Source: Trebouxia sp. TZW2008
Lineage: Eukaryota; Chlorophyta; Trebouxiophyceae; Trebouxiales; Trebouxiaceae
Direction of reading: 5' to 3'
Assembly: GCA_002118135.1 (NCBI GenBank)
Contig: BDIU01000407.1
Coordinates: 25,666 to 89,665 of the forward strand
DNA: 64,000 bases
Shown: in pieces, positions 33,201 through 45,200 of the stretch
Layout of the letters: every line of letters begins with the position of its first letter
How positions within the stretch are numbered: the stretch's first letter is position 1
Made by a program: the position numbers and the translations under genes
The notes under the pieces: model-generated
What the model saw: only the letters and a program-made list of their open reading frames with translations
The model's database searches: none
Told to the model about the DNA's origin: nothing

Positions 33201-36200
33201 TGACACTGCTGCTGGCAAATGTGTGCATGTGTGCGGCCTTGTTGTGCAGATGTCTCGTGCGGCCTTATCGTGCGGATGTCTCTGAATGCCCACAAGAGTA
33301 TGTACATGTACAATAACATCTCTGTCTCACAACTGCTTCAGTCACAGAGGAACATGTCTTCACATTGAGTTGTCCTCACTCAGCGGAACCGCTGCAGCCA
33401 GAATGCAGTGATTGGTTTCCCACTGCGTAGTCCTTACAGCGAGAATGTTCTTACAATGAAGGTCCTTACAGAGAGAATTCACTCTGCAGCCATGCCCTGC
33501 ACTTGTGTTCTTACCTGCTCTCATATTGTGTGTACTTGTCCAAGTGTCGAGCTTGGATTGCAGGAGGGGTTATGAAATGCTGGTCAGAAAGCTGTTGGCA
33601 CACAAACAGCAGCCAGCTGTCATGGCTTTGCACAGCTGGAGCCCTTTTTTCAACCACCCCAGCTTCTTCAGCACAGTGGAGGACCTAGCACAGACCCTAG
33701 TGGCGTATTACGGCTTACAGTCCGTCTCCATGCGTAATGCGCTGTTCCACCCAACATGGCAACGGCAAGAAAACTTCAAAGGCACCCAGTGGCTTTGTGA
33801 CAGCATACATCCCAATACTCTGGGCCACCGGTGCGTCATCCTTCAATCTCCCAAACATCGCAAGCACATGCATCAGCTACAAAGTTGGGTCTTAAACCTA
33901 CAAAGAAACATCCACCTGTGCTGCCAGACCTTGAGGCTCAAAGAACAAGTGTGTAAGAACATGTCAGTAAAAGCGGTATCCTTGCTTTGCTGGAATGCTT
34001 TTGGGAGCCCTTGCTTGATGATTTGTGCTAGGTCCTCCTGTTATTGCCTCTTTCCATTGTTATTGCTTTGCTGTACCTGGCTCACGTTTTGCAGTCAGTA
34101 CATATCGCATTCACAAGCCGCATTTGCTAGTGTCAAAGACCCAGCCCAGGCATGTGTGGCAAAGCTGTTTGCCTGAGCTGGCACTTTGGCCCTGGCAAAC
34201 GTAGCTTGTGTATGGCTGATGTACTGTCAAAACGATGCCTCGATGCAACACATGCCATGTTGCTCAGAGCCACAGGCAGGGCATGACTTAGATGTGCTGT
34301 TGTCTGTCCATGGCCTGCTGTTGAAACTGTGGGGCTGGTGCTTTCCCGTTGACCTGTTTATGCAGTCTTGATATCATGCCTGCTGCAGGATGTGGCTCTG
34401 CCCTGCAACCCGACCAGCCCCTGTCCGTCGTGTAATCTGTATCAACCCATTTCTGGTTCAGTCAACCTGCCAATGACTTATGAACAAGGCTTCTGACTCA
34501 TATCTTTGTGTATGCAGGTATTACGCAGACTTGATAGTAGGGCTGTTGCAGGATGTAGCCCTACAGGCTGCCCTGCACCCCTACCAGCCGCCTGAGCCGT
34601 CGGGGTTTGACCTCCCGCCTCCCATGTTTGAAAACAACCTAGAGAGCCAGTCTCGGTGTCTCAGAGGGGACTTGCTGCAACAGCGAGTCTACCAAGCTGT
34701 GGTGAGTCATCCTGCCTTTTCTTCTGTTTCACTGTCTCATAGTGTAAGTTGCCAGATCAGGTTTGGGTCATCTTGTTGCTACCACGTGACGGTACATGCT
34801 GAGACTTCAGTAACCTCAGCATAAGTGATCAGCCTAATACGCTGGCCAAAAGTTGCAGCATTATCGTTTTCTCACAGCCTCAAAGGTCTGTTCAGCAGGA
34901 TAGCAATATGAATTACAATGGTACTTTGTACCCAACTGTATCAACCTTTGTGTGCCTTTCCCTCAGCTTTCAGCCAAAAGCTCAGTGCACGTCAGCAACC
35001 AAAGCGCTCTTGCACCCTTTTGGATCTGGGTTCTCAACACGGCACAGGATTTGCTTGTGGTACAGTGTTTCTTCAAGTCCTGATCTGGCAATGCGAAAGA
35101 TGCAGTTTGCTTTGGTGTGGTCTGGTCTGACCCTCTCATGACATCTTACCAGACTTGGCTGACCATTGTCCCTCCTGTGGGACACTTGCTCAATCTGCAG
35201 TGCACCATTGGCAGAATGCCACAACTCCCTGTGAGCTCTGTCCAAGCTGTGTCCTTGTGTTGAGCCAAGCTGTGTCTGTGTGTGTTCATGTGTTTTCTGG
35301 CAGTGTGGCCCCTGGTGGTTGAAGCATGGGTGCACCGTATCTAGACTAAGCACGGTGCCAGACTCGGCTCACCGTTGTCCCTGCTGTGGGACACTTGCTC
35401 AATCTGCACCACTGGCAAAACAGCCCAACTCCCTGAGAGCTCTGTCCATCTGTGTCTGTGTGTTGACATGTGCTGTGGCAGTGTTGCTCCTGTTTGTCTG
35501 GACAAGAGTGCGCTGTGTCTAGGTCAAGCAGGGTGCACACTGCTACAGCCCCTGTGGGACACTTGCTCGATCTGCAGTGCACCATTGGCAGAATGCCTCA
35601 ACTCCCTGTGAGCTCTGTCCATCTGTGTCTTTGTGTTGACATGTGTTGTGGCTGCGTTGCTCCTGTTTGTCTGGACACGAGTGCGCTGTGTCTAGGCCAA
35701 GCAGGGCGCACACTGCCACAGCCCATGTGTACAGATTGATGCAACTGAGAAAAGCCCTCAATGAGTTCTCCATTGTGAGCCATGTTTAGAGGCTGCTTCA
35801 GCACTCTATGGTACTTGTATGTGCCTGTGCATGTAATCGATACTTGACTTGTCTAAAATTGCATCATCATGCGTTTGCCAGGAGCAGTCGGTGCCCAATG
35901 CACTAAGCACAGACCAATTCTTGGTTATTGGTCCTTGATGGTTGGGCTACAGAATTGTAGCCGTCGTAGTAACCCTCAAGGCCTCAATGCGCCTGCACAC
36001 AAAAGTGCTGGTTGTTAGGCTGTACTTGCCTGTACTGGTCAAGCACACTGTGCAACCTGTCTAGCAAGCATCTTTTAGCACGCTCGGCAATCAGACTCGA
36101 AACAATCAGCACTTGCCTGAGAAGAAGATTGGTGAAAAGAACAAGAACAAGACTCTCCCTCACATGGTGTGCAGGGCTGGAACTGGGTGGATGAGGGCAA

Positions 36201-37824
36201 AGATGGGCGCCACAAGTATGGCTACATGACTGATGAGCCAGACCATGACATCACCTTTGTGGTGAGTAAACACCACTGTGCTACTGACGCACTGCAATCT
36301 CAAGATTGATGTCCTTGGACAGTCTATGCTTACTGCGCCTTTGGTCACAGCAGCACTGCATGGTTCAGTCAAGCGTTTGGGCAGCGCTCAAAGCTGCTTG
36401 AACAGGCGCAGGCTGATCTGTACTGTCTCCTATCTGATCCTGGTGCTCTCCTCTTGTCAGGTCAGTACTCAGAGAGCTGCTTTCCTGACGTGCTGTGTGA
36501 CGGTTGTGAGTTGACTTGAGTGTGTTGCATGAATGGATCTGCCCTTCCTCCGCTCCACAAGTTTTGGGCCCTACTGTCTCCCTGTGACCCTGCTGCAAAA
36601 CCCTTGTTTCCCCGGTTCTCCTCATGGTCAATTCTATAAAGCTGTTGTGCAAATACAGAGTGTATTGCAAGCAGGCTGCCTGTTGCATGGTGCATCAACC
36701 AGAGCTGTCTGTACTCTCCTGTCCACGCCCACCATTTGTGTATTCAAGAGCTGCTGTGCTTCAAGGTGTGTCACGTGACCGCAAAGTGTCTATGTGTTGC
36801 AACAACAGGAACTTGATGTTGCCCTCCTCTCCGTGCACAGTTGTTGATCTCTGGAGAGTTGCTGTGCAACTTGGGTGAACTGATGCAGAATTGTAGCAGC
36901 CTTTGCATGTTTTTGCGTGAAAGCAGCTGTGACAAATTGGGCAACGCGCATCATGCTGACTAGTGTTGCCCCAGCAAGCATGAGATTTGTTGAGCAGCTT
37001 AAAAGCTGTGCTGTGGTGTTGAACTCATCGTCCAGTAGACTGCTTCATGATTCTGCTGTGAGGTGGTGTGACAACACAGCAAAGCCTTTATGCTCTCGGC
37101 TTCACGTTTGGTGCTTGTTCTGGCAATGACATTGTTAGAAGATATGACATGCAGCAGTAGTGTACCCTGGACAAATGGATTGCTGGATGGACGGCGACTG
37201 ACGACTAGCAGTTCATAAGCGCCTGCCAGCTGTGAGATTTGTCAATGTTCACGTCCCGTTGCTTGCTGTCAAGCGACTTGTCAGACAAAAGCACATGTAG
37301 ACCTCCTTCTGAACGCTGCTGCTGCTGCTGCCACTGCTGCTATCTCCGCTGCTGCTGCCATATTTTGTCATGCTGCACTTTGTTCCAACCCAGCAAGGGT
37401 TTGACCAATCAAGACATGCGAATAACAGGGGGGTATGTGGGTGCACTTGATTTTATCAACACATGAACATTGAATGGTGCAGGTCAACACAGCAGGCTGC
37501 CCAGATCCTTCAGCAGTCATCACTCTCGGCATCGGTCACCTCAAAAGCTACGAACGCATGGGCCAAGCCCTAGTCAACTGTGTTTCCGGATGTACATGTA
37601 CACCAACTGTGTTCGACGGTCACAACCCAGCAACCTTAGCCAGTCAGGAGTTCTGGGCATATGTACCTATCACACAGTCTGAGCAGTGTCAGTTTGAGAT
37701 TATCAGCTTGACGTCGACAAAAAGCGGGCAGAACAAAGTGAAGGTCACATCACTGCTATTGACGTGTGTCAGCCCAGATCAAGTTGTTGAAGTGCCCATA
37801 TTCAAGCCAAAGTCAGAGCAATGA
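30239..37824 (+). CDS. Secreted SGNH/GDSL-type esterase
   Basis: Seven exons join in phase to 543 aa: 30239-30686, 31333-31444, 32132-32323, 33564-33830, 34518-34701, 36175-36261 and 37483-37824. The ATG at 30239 starts a hydrophobic signal peptide (SLLLPLCCAILCCSC); start codons further upstream are not ATG. SGNH blocks are in order: S161 in GGSITEG, G201/G203 and N199 in AQNAGVGG, N233 in DFTLNDRA, and D330/H333 in DSIHPNTLGHR. After the hydrolase domain come a GWNWVDEG..KYGY segment and a domain with SYERMGQAL and CVSGCTCTP, an arrangement I associate with algal SGNH proteins that may act on extracellular polysaccharide (inference). Introns contain echoes of exons 2, 3 and 5, a MITE and two tandem arrays. 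Confidence 0.88.
31187..31250 (+). repeat. Echo of esterase exon 2 acceptor and 5' end
   Basis: The segment 'gtgcttacagggcatccagt' followed by gaggttgagcttcattgg copies the true acceptor and exon start at 31325-31365 (gcttgcagggcagccagtga). One base is lost in the GGS motif. It lies upstream of the genuine exon. Confidence 0.88.
31857..32100 (+). repeat. Two tandem echoes of esterase exon 3 5' end
   Basis: Units begin at about 31857 and 31997, with the true exon at 32131, so the period is about 135-140 bases. Each unit is the intron's last bases (gcagggagacatt), the first 115 bases of exon 3 (tcacagctcagaatgctg, gtgaccagcac, tatgcacagtgcgtgg) and a short spacer. The exon-like part of the first unit is still nearly open. 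Confidence 0.9.
32690..33225. repeat. Tandem repeat of about 190 bp, three units
   Basis: The anchor 'gtggatcacca' recurs near 32778, 32970 and 33157. The linked phrases 'aaggctgcttcccttgcact' and 'agatgaagcactgctttg' recur at the same spacing. The array produces a 148-codon minus-strand frame that is a by-product of the repeat. It lies in intron 3 of the esterase gene. Confidence 0.85.
33071..33105. repeat. Perfect 15-bp hairpin within the 190-bp array
   Basis: The sequence ctgctttggtgttct (33071-33085) is followed by a 5-nt loop and its exact reverse complement (33091-33105). The second arm is extra sequence relative to the neighbouring repeat units. Confidence 0.85.
33311..33486. mobile_element. 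MITE copy 3
   Basis: A 176-bp copy of the family at 19850 begins after a TA with caataacatctctg. It keeps 'gccagaatgcagtgattgg' and repeated gtccttac motifs, and ends gagagaattcactctg. It lies in intron 3 of the esterase gene, just 5' of exon 4. The ends are more eroded than in copy 1. Confidence 0.7.
34376..34440 (+). repeat. Echo of esterase exon 5
   Basis: The segment 'ctgctgcaggatgtggctct' then gccctgcaacccgaccagcc matches exon 5 at 34548-34600 (ttgcaggatgtagccct, gccctgcacccctaccagcc). It lies about 170 bases upstream. Confidence 0.8.
35150..35740 (+). repeat. Tandem repeat of about 170-210 bp, three units
   Basis: The anchor 'gggacacttgctc' occurs at 35179, 35388 and 35556. Shared downstream blocks include aactccctg(t/a)gagctctgtcc and gttgctcctgtttgtctgg. 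The array is in intron 5 of the esterase gene. It does not obviously derive from a neighbouring exon. Confidence 0.85.
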
Positions 37825-39200
37825 TAACAGAATGCGTTTCATATGCACAGACCTTGACTTGCACATGACCATAGGTATATAGAAAATGCAGCATTTCGCA
37901 ATGTCAGCAGGAGTAGCTCTTATCTGCCGTGTGATCCAAATTACTGTGTGATCCTATGCCCCAGTGACGCCAACCTATAATATGAACAGGGCTAAGCAAA
38001 CATTGTGTTTCAGCTGAGCTTGCCATAGATTGTGTCAACTGTGCAATGTTTCTGCAAAGGTGCTGCAGCGTTCTGACCCAGCAGGTGCCTTTTTGTTTCA
38101 AAAAATCATTGTCTGTTTGTACTGAGCATCTTCAAAGCGGATGTTTCTGCCTCCAGTTGGCAGGATATACAGGATGTACCTTTGTTCTTGCGTAAACAGC
38201 TGTAGCAGTGCTTGTAGCGTACATTGGCCTGACAGTATGTTTTCATCAAGGCAGCACAGCCGACATTACATGCTGAGTTTGTAAGAACACTATGCGCAGT
38301 CCCCAGACATTACCAGCAGGACTTGCACAATGTCAGCGACATTGTCAGAATCATGTACTGTAACACTCTGTCATAATCACACATCACGATAGCTAATATA
38401 CAATGGGTTCAATTGGTCATGATCACACACATGCCTGTGAAATAGTGAGAGAAACCTGCTGCTTTCACTTTACATACGGACATCTACAGGGTACAGTAGC
38501 ACATATAGATTGACTTATGTTGGTCTAGCATGGCCATGGACAGATCCTATTGCACCTAATCTACACCTCGAAGCTATATACACACTGCAACAATTTGAGC
38601 TCAACACAAGAGAGAAAAGTAACAGAGAAGAGATCTGCTGGTTCAGGGTAAGACTGAGAACCTCAAAACTTGTACACGAACTGAAAGATTGGCCATTCAG
38701 ATACACAGCTGCAAGCAAGATCAACGGCCCCCTAAGTCAGCTAATTCCTGCTGAACAAGTTGTGAATTGATTCCAAAATAGCCGTCACAGCAACAGCAAC
38801 AGCATCAAACACCTGATCTACACCAAATTCATCCTCAAGATGCCACCCAAGCCCCCAGCATACATCTGTAACACACTGGACAATAGTAATGTCACACAAA
38901 GTAATTAAACAGAACTTGACATGTCAGGCCTGCGGATCTAAAGAAAAAGCACTGAGACCCGCTGTACAACAAAAACCAAAATGCTTGAGCTGCTCCTGCT
39001 GTCACAGGTCTTGTGGGCCAGATCAAGGCCTTCTGATGCTGCTTTGCAGAAGAACCAGAAGGTCAATTGGCTCAGCTGAAACAGGACAGCATACTGATGT
39101 GTTTTTCAGAAGAGAAAAAGAAAATTCTAGGCCATGAGGGATCATAGTAGGAACATCTGTTAGCAGAAGCAGTCTGGGCTGTGAAAAAGAAGAAGCAGAA
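37825..39200. other. Intergenic between convergent esterase and PIN-protein genes
   Basis: This 1.4 kb holds both 3' flanks. A TGTAA at 38359-38363 (plus) may serve the esterase gene, and ttaca at 38470-38474 may serve the minus-strand gene. A plus-strand open frame near 38495-38770 reads as ordinary protein but has no ATG, no partners and no family I recognise, so it is not called. Confidence 0.45.
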
Positions 39201-42200
39201 TCAAAAGGCCTGTTTGAGCCAGTGTGTGGCCTGATCTGTGTGGATCCCCAGCGCCAAGGCCCTGCAGGTGTGCATATGCTGTTCCTTTGCTTTGCAGTCA
39301 CTGTGAGTTGTCAGTGCAACTGGGACATCACTGTTGAGGTATGCATGCCCACTAAGAAGTTGAAGGACAGACTGTGTGCAGTCACAAGTTAGCTTGTACA
39401 CAAGACTGTCGGGCTGTGGGCATGGATTTGGCAAGCTGCAAAACGGCTTGGGGCCCAGTCGAGGTACATGCCACATGCAACGAGCAGCATCCAATGCAGC
39501 ATGCAGCCCTTGCATATGCATGTCCTGGCATGGGTAATAGATCAGCTGACAGATGCACCCCTCACCTGTTGCTCAAGGCAATATCGTTGGTGAGGAAGAC
39601 CATGTGTTTTGACAGCTGTTGCGCCCTATTGTCCCAATACGCAGCACACTGCACAGCAACAGAAGCAGCAAACATCATTGCCTCTAGCGCCATGAATGTC
39701 AGGTGTGACTTGCACAAGACCTGCCAACTTTGCCTGCCCCCAAATTTGAGACTGGGACTGGTCACAAAAACAAGGGCAAGACTCACTACGTGACTATTCT
39801 GCATACATCTGCAGATGTTCTAGGTGTGTTGCACAGATGCTTATGCTGCAGGCTGTTGGCTGGTTGTTAACAAGATGCACAAATGTGCACACAGTGGCTG
39901 GCCAAGTCTGGCCAGTCAGCACAACTTTCAAAAGCAAAAGCTGTGCTGTGGCTGTCTCTTTCTGGTTGTCCTGGACAACATTTGAACATGCTGTAGTGTG
40001 TTGATGGAGGCAGCGGCATGTTTCACAGTGGGATTATGTTTGCAACACGAAGAGGTAGTAAATACAGCAGTCAGGAAAAGTCAATTAATTTTGGTGCAGG
40101 CGCAAAGCGCCCCAAAAATTGGGTAATATGGCTTAGTGAGGATACCACTCAGTTATCTTTGGTAAAAGGCGAAAGATAAATATGACACAGTGGTAACCTT
40201 GCCATGATTGATATTGTGTATTGAGTGTCACAATATATACAGAAGGGGCCATCAAGAAAAGCTTGCAACTATGGGCTCATGCAAAACCTGCCAAACCCTA
40301 GTATGAGAAAAATCACCTGTAGGATGAGGTCATCACCAATGTGGCTGTCCCTGTCTGATGTCAACGGAGGCAGGAAGTCTTTGGGATTCGCAGGCTCTCC
40401 ATATTCTGGCTGCAGGTAGACAAAACGACCTGTCAGCAGGGGGAGATGCAAAGGTGCTTTGACAAGGACAAAACATGCAGATAGTGACATAGACGGACTC
40501 CACAGAATCAGCCCGCAACAAGAAGAAGAAGAAGCTGGCACACAGGTTGCAGCTGAGCAGAAGAAGAAGAACAAGAAGAAGAAGAAGAAGAAGAAGAACA
40601 AGAAGAAGAGGAAGAAGATGAAGGAGAAGAAGAGGAAGAACTGCTCTCATGCAGCTGTCTCAATGTCCTGGCATGCCTTGCACATACACAAACTGCACCC
40701 CAGTTAGCTGCAGCCAAAATAGTGAGATCATTGGTTTTGCCGTATATTCAGTGTGCGCCTGCTACACATTTGCGCAATCCACAGCTCCAGTTGAACAGAA
40801 CATTCTGCACAATGTGTTAAAGAACACTATCATAGGCATGATCGAATGCCCTTGGCGGCTGCAGCACAATACTATGGGCTGCATGATGTGCTGCAGCCAT
40901 GTAGGCAGCTAATGAGCTAATAGCACAAGCTTGCCTTTGTTTTCCTGAATCTGTGTCTTTACTCTTGATTCATGCCAGCATGAACTTTATCTGTGCGCAA
41001 GACATCAAGGGAATGCTCGATACAACATAGCAGCCTTCAATCATGCCACAGTAAAGGTAGCAAAGAGCTGTGGTTTGAGTGAGTTCATTGCTGACCTGCA
41101 GCTTGAAGCGGTGCTTGTACTCCGCTTGCAGCCCTGTATGTATGAGCTTGACAGCCTCCTGTCCCTTGTGAGCCTTCTCCATGTCTGTTTTGTCATCCTT
41201 GATGTGATTCAGCTCCAGGTGAGTCATGAAGGGAATGACCTGGTACACTCCTGGCTCCTCAAGCAGCTGCATTGTTAGTCACAGATGGCAAATTGTTCAA
41301 AACGTCATTGGCGGTTTTTGCTGCTGTTGTGAGAGTCATGAAGGGAATGAGCTGATACAGTCCTGCCTCTTCCAGCAACTGCATCATTCATGGGATGCAT
41401 TGTTGGCATGCTCCAAGACATGATGTGCCCTGCTTAAAACGATGCAAGATGATGCAACTTCATAAGCATGATGAAAAGAATGGTTCGATGTTTTCTTGCC
41501 TGCTCTGGCATCTGCATCAATAGTCAATGCCAGCTGAGAGTACCCATGCTGCTGTATGATAGTGTCAATATTTGACACAGCACGGTCCTGAGCTGGAAGT
41601 TGTCCCATGATGTTTTGTCATGTTCTGATGCATGGCGTTATATCACTCTGCTGGGCACGGTGTTGCACAGCAATATGCTACATTGTAGTACATCGAGTCT
41701 CATTCTGTTACATAGTAGTGATACATGACCCAGCAGGGTGCGTTACCTGATGGCCGACCCATTGGTCCCTCATGAGCGCACAGGTGTCCCACACCACCAC
41801 CCAATCCACCCCGTTCATCTTCTGCATGCCCTGCACCAGCACCCAAACTGGCTGCAATCTGGAAGCTATGCCATACACCAAGAGCCTTTCATGATGCAGA
41901 CTGTCACCCAACTGAATCATGTGAACAGTTTGCATAAACACCAAGCAGGCAAAGCTGAACGATCACTTACGATCCCTCAAAAATTGCAAGACAATGCAGA
42001 GCTCGGTGACAATGGCAGAGCAGATCTGTGACATTGACTGCTTTCAGGTGATGCACCAGGTGACCAGGAAGACCACAGGCATGAATAACCTACGGTCGTG
42101 ATCACCTGAAAGAGGTCCTTGAGCGTGAAGGCAGAAGGAACATAAAGCAGGCCTTTGCGCTCCAGTGCCTGCAACACAATGCGCCACATATTCATCAGTG

Positions 42201-45200
42201 CTGGCGCCTTTTGTTGACATGTTCTCATCTGCAAAACCACATCAAAGCACACACGACCTGATACACAGACAGTAACAAAAAAGTTGCAGAGCCGAGCACA
42301 CACAAAGCACAGAAGCACTGCACATTGCAGCCTAGCGGGCTGGGTCTGCAGATATACCTAAGACAAGTCAATACGCATCCAGAGCACTTTCATCGCCGTT
42401 CATGCCATCTGTTTCAATTTTCTGTCTCTCAAGGCTAGGTAGCAAGCAGAACAAGCAGCGTTGGGGAAGAAGTATCACTTTCAGCGCTGCAGAAAAAGCA
42501 GCAGCGTTGACGAGGATGATGTACATATTGTATACATATATTATATATTTATATACATATCATAGATACTATGTACATATTATATACATGTACATATATG
42601 TATATTTATCAGGTATATATTTATGAAGAGACACATAAGGAGACACAGAAGTTGAGGGCACAAGCAGCTTACAACAGTAGCCTGGTTCACAGAACCCTAG
42701 GCGGCGTACAAAGCTACATGCATCATCTCAGCTCTGCTTTTCAAGCGCGTTAGCAGTGCATAGGAACGAGAAAAAGAGACAGAGAGGCAGCAGCAGTAGA
42801 AGAAGAAGCAGCAGCAGAAGAAAAACGAAACCAAACCATTTCAACAGGGCATTGTGAGTGAAAGCAGCTCACAATGATTGCTTGATCAACACAGCCCTTA
42901 GCAGCAGTCAAGGCTGCATTTACCATCTTGGCGTCAGTTCCTGGGAAGCAGTGGCACAGGTAGGTGTGCTTCACTCTGCCGGGCTGCTCTGCTAGCCATA
43001 GCCTCTCAGCTGCTGCATATGCCTTCAAACTTGCCTGTCGTAGCATCAAACGCTCTGTCAGTGCTGCAACACATTTTGTCAGAAGTGGCTCAGGTGGTGT
43101 GCTTCGCCATGCGAGGCTGATCTGCTAACAACACTCTCTCAGCCGCAGCATACGCCTTCAAACTTGCCTGAGACACAACTCAGAATTTGTGAGAAGCTAG
43201 TGATGCATTTCTTAATCAGAACCTGGGAAGCAGTGGCGCAAGTAGGTGTGCTTCACTCTGCTGCGCTGCTCTGCTAGCCACAGCCTCTCAGCCGCAGCAC
43301 ACGCCTTCAAACCTGCCTGAAACACAACTCAGGATTTGTGAGAAGTTGGTGATGCATTTCTGTATCAAAATCTGGGAAGCTGTGGCTCAGGTAGGTATGC
43401 TTCACCCTGCCGGGCTGCTCTGCCAGCCACAACCTCTCAGCCGCAGCATACGCCTTCAAACTTGCCTGAAACACAACTCAGAATTTGTGAGAAGTTGGTG
43501 ATGCATTTCTGTATCAAAATCTGGGAAGCAGTGGCACAGGTAGGTATGCTTCACCCTGCCGGGCTGCTCTGCCAGCCACAGCCTCTCAGCTGCTGCATAT
43601 ACCATCAAACTTGCCTGTCACAAGAGCAGCATGTCTGATAGCAGTTGTTTCTGTTATAGAATCGGCATATGTGCTTGGAAAGTGTAACTGCTATGTGCCT
43701 GCTATGCAGCATGTGACCAGTGACTCTGTGAGTTGCTGGTGCCGCAACACGTTTTGGATCATTGCCTACAGAGCCATGACGCAACAAACTGCAATTCCAA
43801 TTGCTGGGTGCCCCAGCTGCTGATCTGCCAATGTCATATATGCTGATAAGTCTGAGCATTACCTAGCATAGCAACATAGCACAGGTTGTGTATATAGGCT
43901 ATACATGAAACTTCAAGCAGCACAATCCCACTTGTGGGGCTCTTGTCATAAAATAAACACTCTTTGCAAGGACACTCAATGTAAGGACAATCTCAATGTA
44001 AGGACAACGCCGTTGGTAATCAATCACTGCATTCTGGCTGTAGTGGTCCCTCTGAGTAAGGACAATCTGGTGTAAGGACAAGTTTCTGGGTAAACTTGGT
44101 AAACTTGGTAAACCAATGCAGTCGTTACAAAGAGAATCAACTGTACCTGTATGCTGCCTAGCATGTGCACAACATCACTGCTCTCGCCAGTGCTGCAAGA
44201 CCCATACATGCCCTTGATCTTCTTCAACACCTTGTGCATCACCTCAGGCTCAGTCATCTGAGTCAGCTCAGCTGAGTCAACCCTGGCCAGGCTTGTGGCT
44301 GATGACAGCTGGCTCCCCAGTTTGGATTCTGAGGCTGTCCTTGAGATTGCATCCAACTCCTGTATTGCAAACACCACATTCGGCTTGAAATGACTGCTGC
44401 TGCCTCCAGCTGTCAGACCCAGTGCATGCTGCGCAGGACTCTCAAAAGGGCACTTAGGGCCACAGGGCTGCTAGTCAAGGCAAGGGAAATGCATTGCATG
44501 GTTCTGCACAGTATTTGTGACCTTCAGTATTGGATTGTGACAACACCCCAAAGATGTCAAGGTTGCCAGAACTGTGAACAGCCTAGCAAGAGGGCACATT
44601 GACAATGTTGTGACAGCTCACCAAACTTCCCCCTGGGCTGAATGCGGAGAGCTGCTCGCAGCAGACCCAACTTGTTACAACTACAGACAGCCTAGTCCGA
44701 GGGCATATCTATCATTGTTCAACTTCAACATCCCAAAGCGATCCAGAAAGAGGGTGCCATGGGACACTGCTTATACTGAAAACTTCAAGTATGCTGACCA
44801 GATGTCTCCTGAATATGACTGCTGACAGTTCAATACCGATCTCAGATTTGCTGAAACAAGTACACAGAGAACAAAGAGAAGAGATTGGTGTTTGCTCACC
44901 AGGTGTTTCCTGGGGCTGAATGCTGAGAAGCTGCCTGCAGCAGGGCTGCCAGACTTGTGGGATCTCTCCACCTGGCAGAAGGCTGCATTGGCTGCATGCG
45001 CTCTGCTCACAGCATCCCTGGCCTGTAATCATTAAGCATTCAGCAACTTCCACAGATATGTGTCTCTGTTTCTGCAACGTCCCTCGCCTCTGAGCATTGA
45101 GCAGTCAACAGACATCATTACCACAGACTATGTCTGCAAGACTGCAGGAGTTAGAAACAGACTGCCAAAGCATTTGGGAGCTACAAAAAAGCCGAGCGAG

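Noticed and set aside
32782..33228. 148-codon minus-strand ORF as a gene
   Set aside because: It is generated by the 190-bp tandem repeat, starts and stops inside units, and has no recognisable domain.
38495..38770. Plus-strand ORF with ordinary amino-acid composition in the intergenic region
   Set aside because: It opens only with non-ATG codons and has no identifiable domain or splice neighbours.
40269..40717. Poly-Phe, poly-Leu, poly-Ser and poly-Lys ORFs
   Set aside because: They translate the (AAG)n tract; the only coding part here is the PIN-protein exon at 40317-40409.
41384..41608. Minus-strand frame DRAVSNIDTIIQQHGYSQL.. as an extra exon of the PIN protein
   Set aside because: It has an acceptor and a GC-type donor but ends in phase 1, while the next exon needs phase 0. 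Skipping it joins the PIN motifs at normal spacing and keeps the frame.
43080..43626. CRISPR-like array
   Set aside because: The repeat units are about 150 bp, contain exon coding sequence and splice sites, and have no distinct spacers; the genome is eukaryotic.
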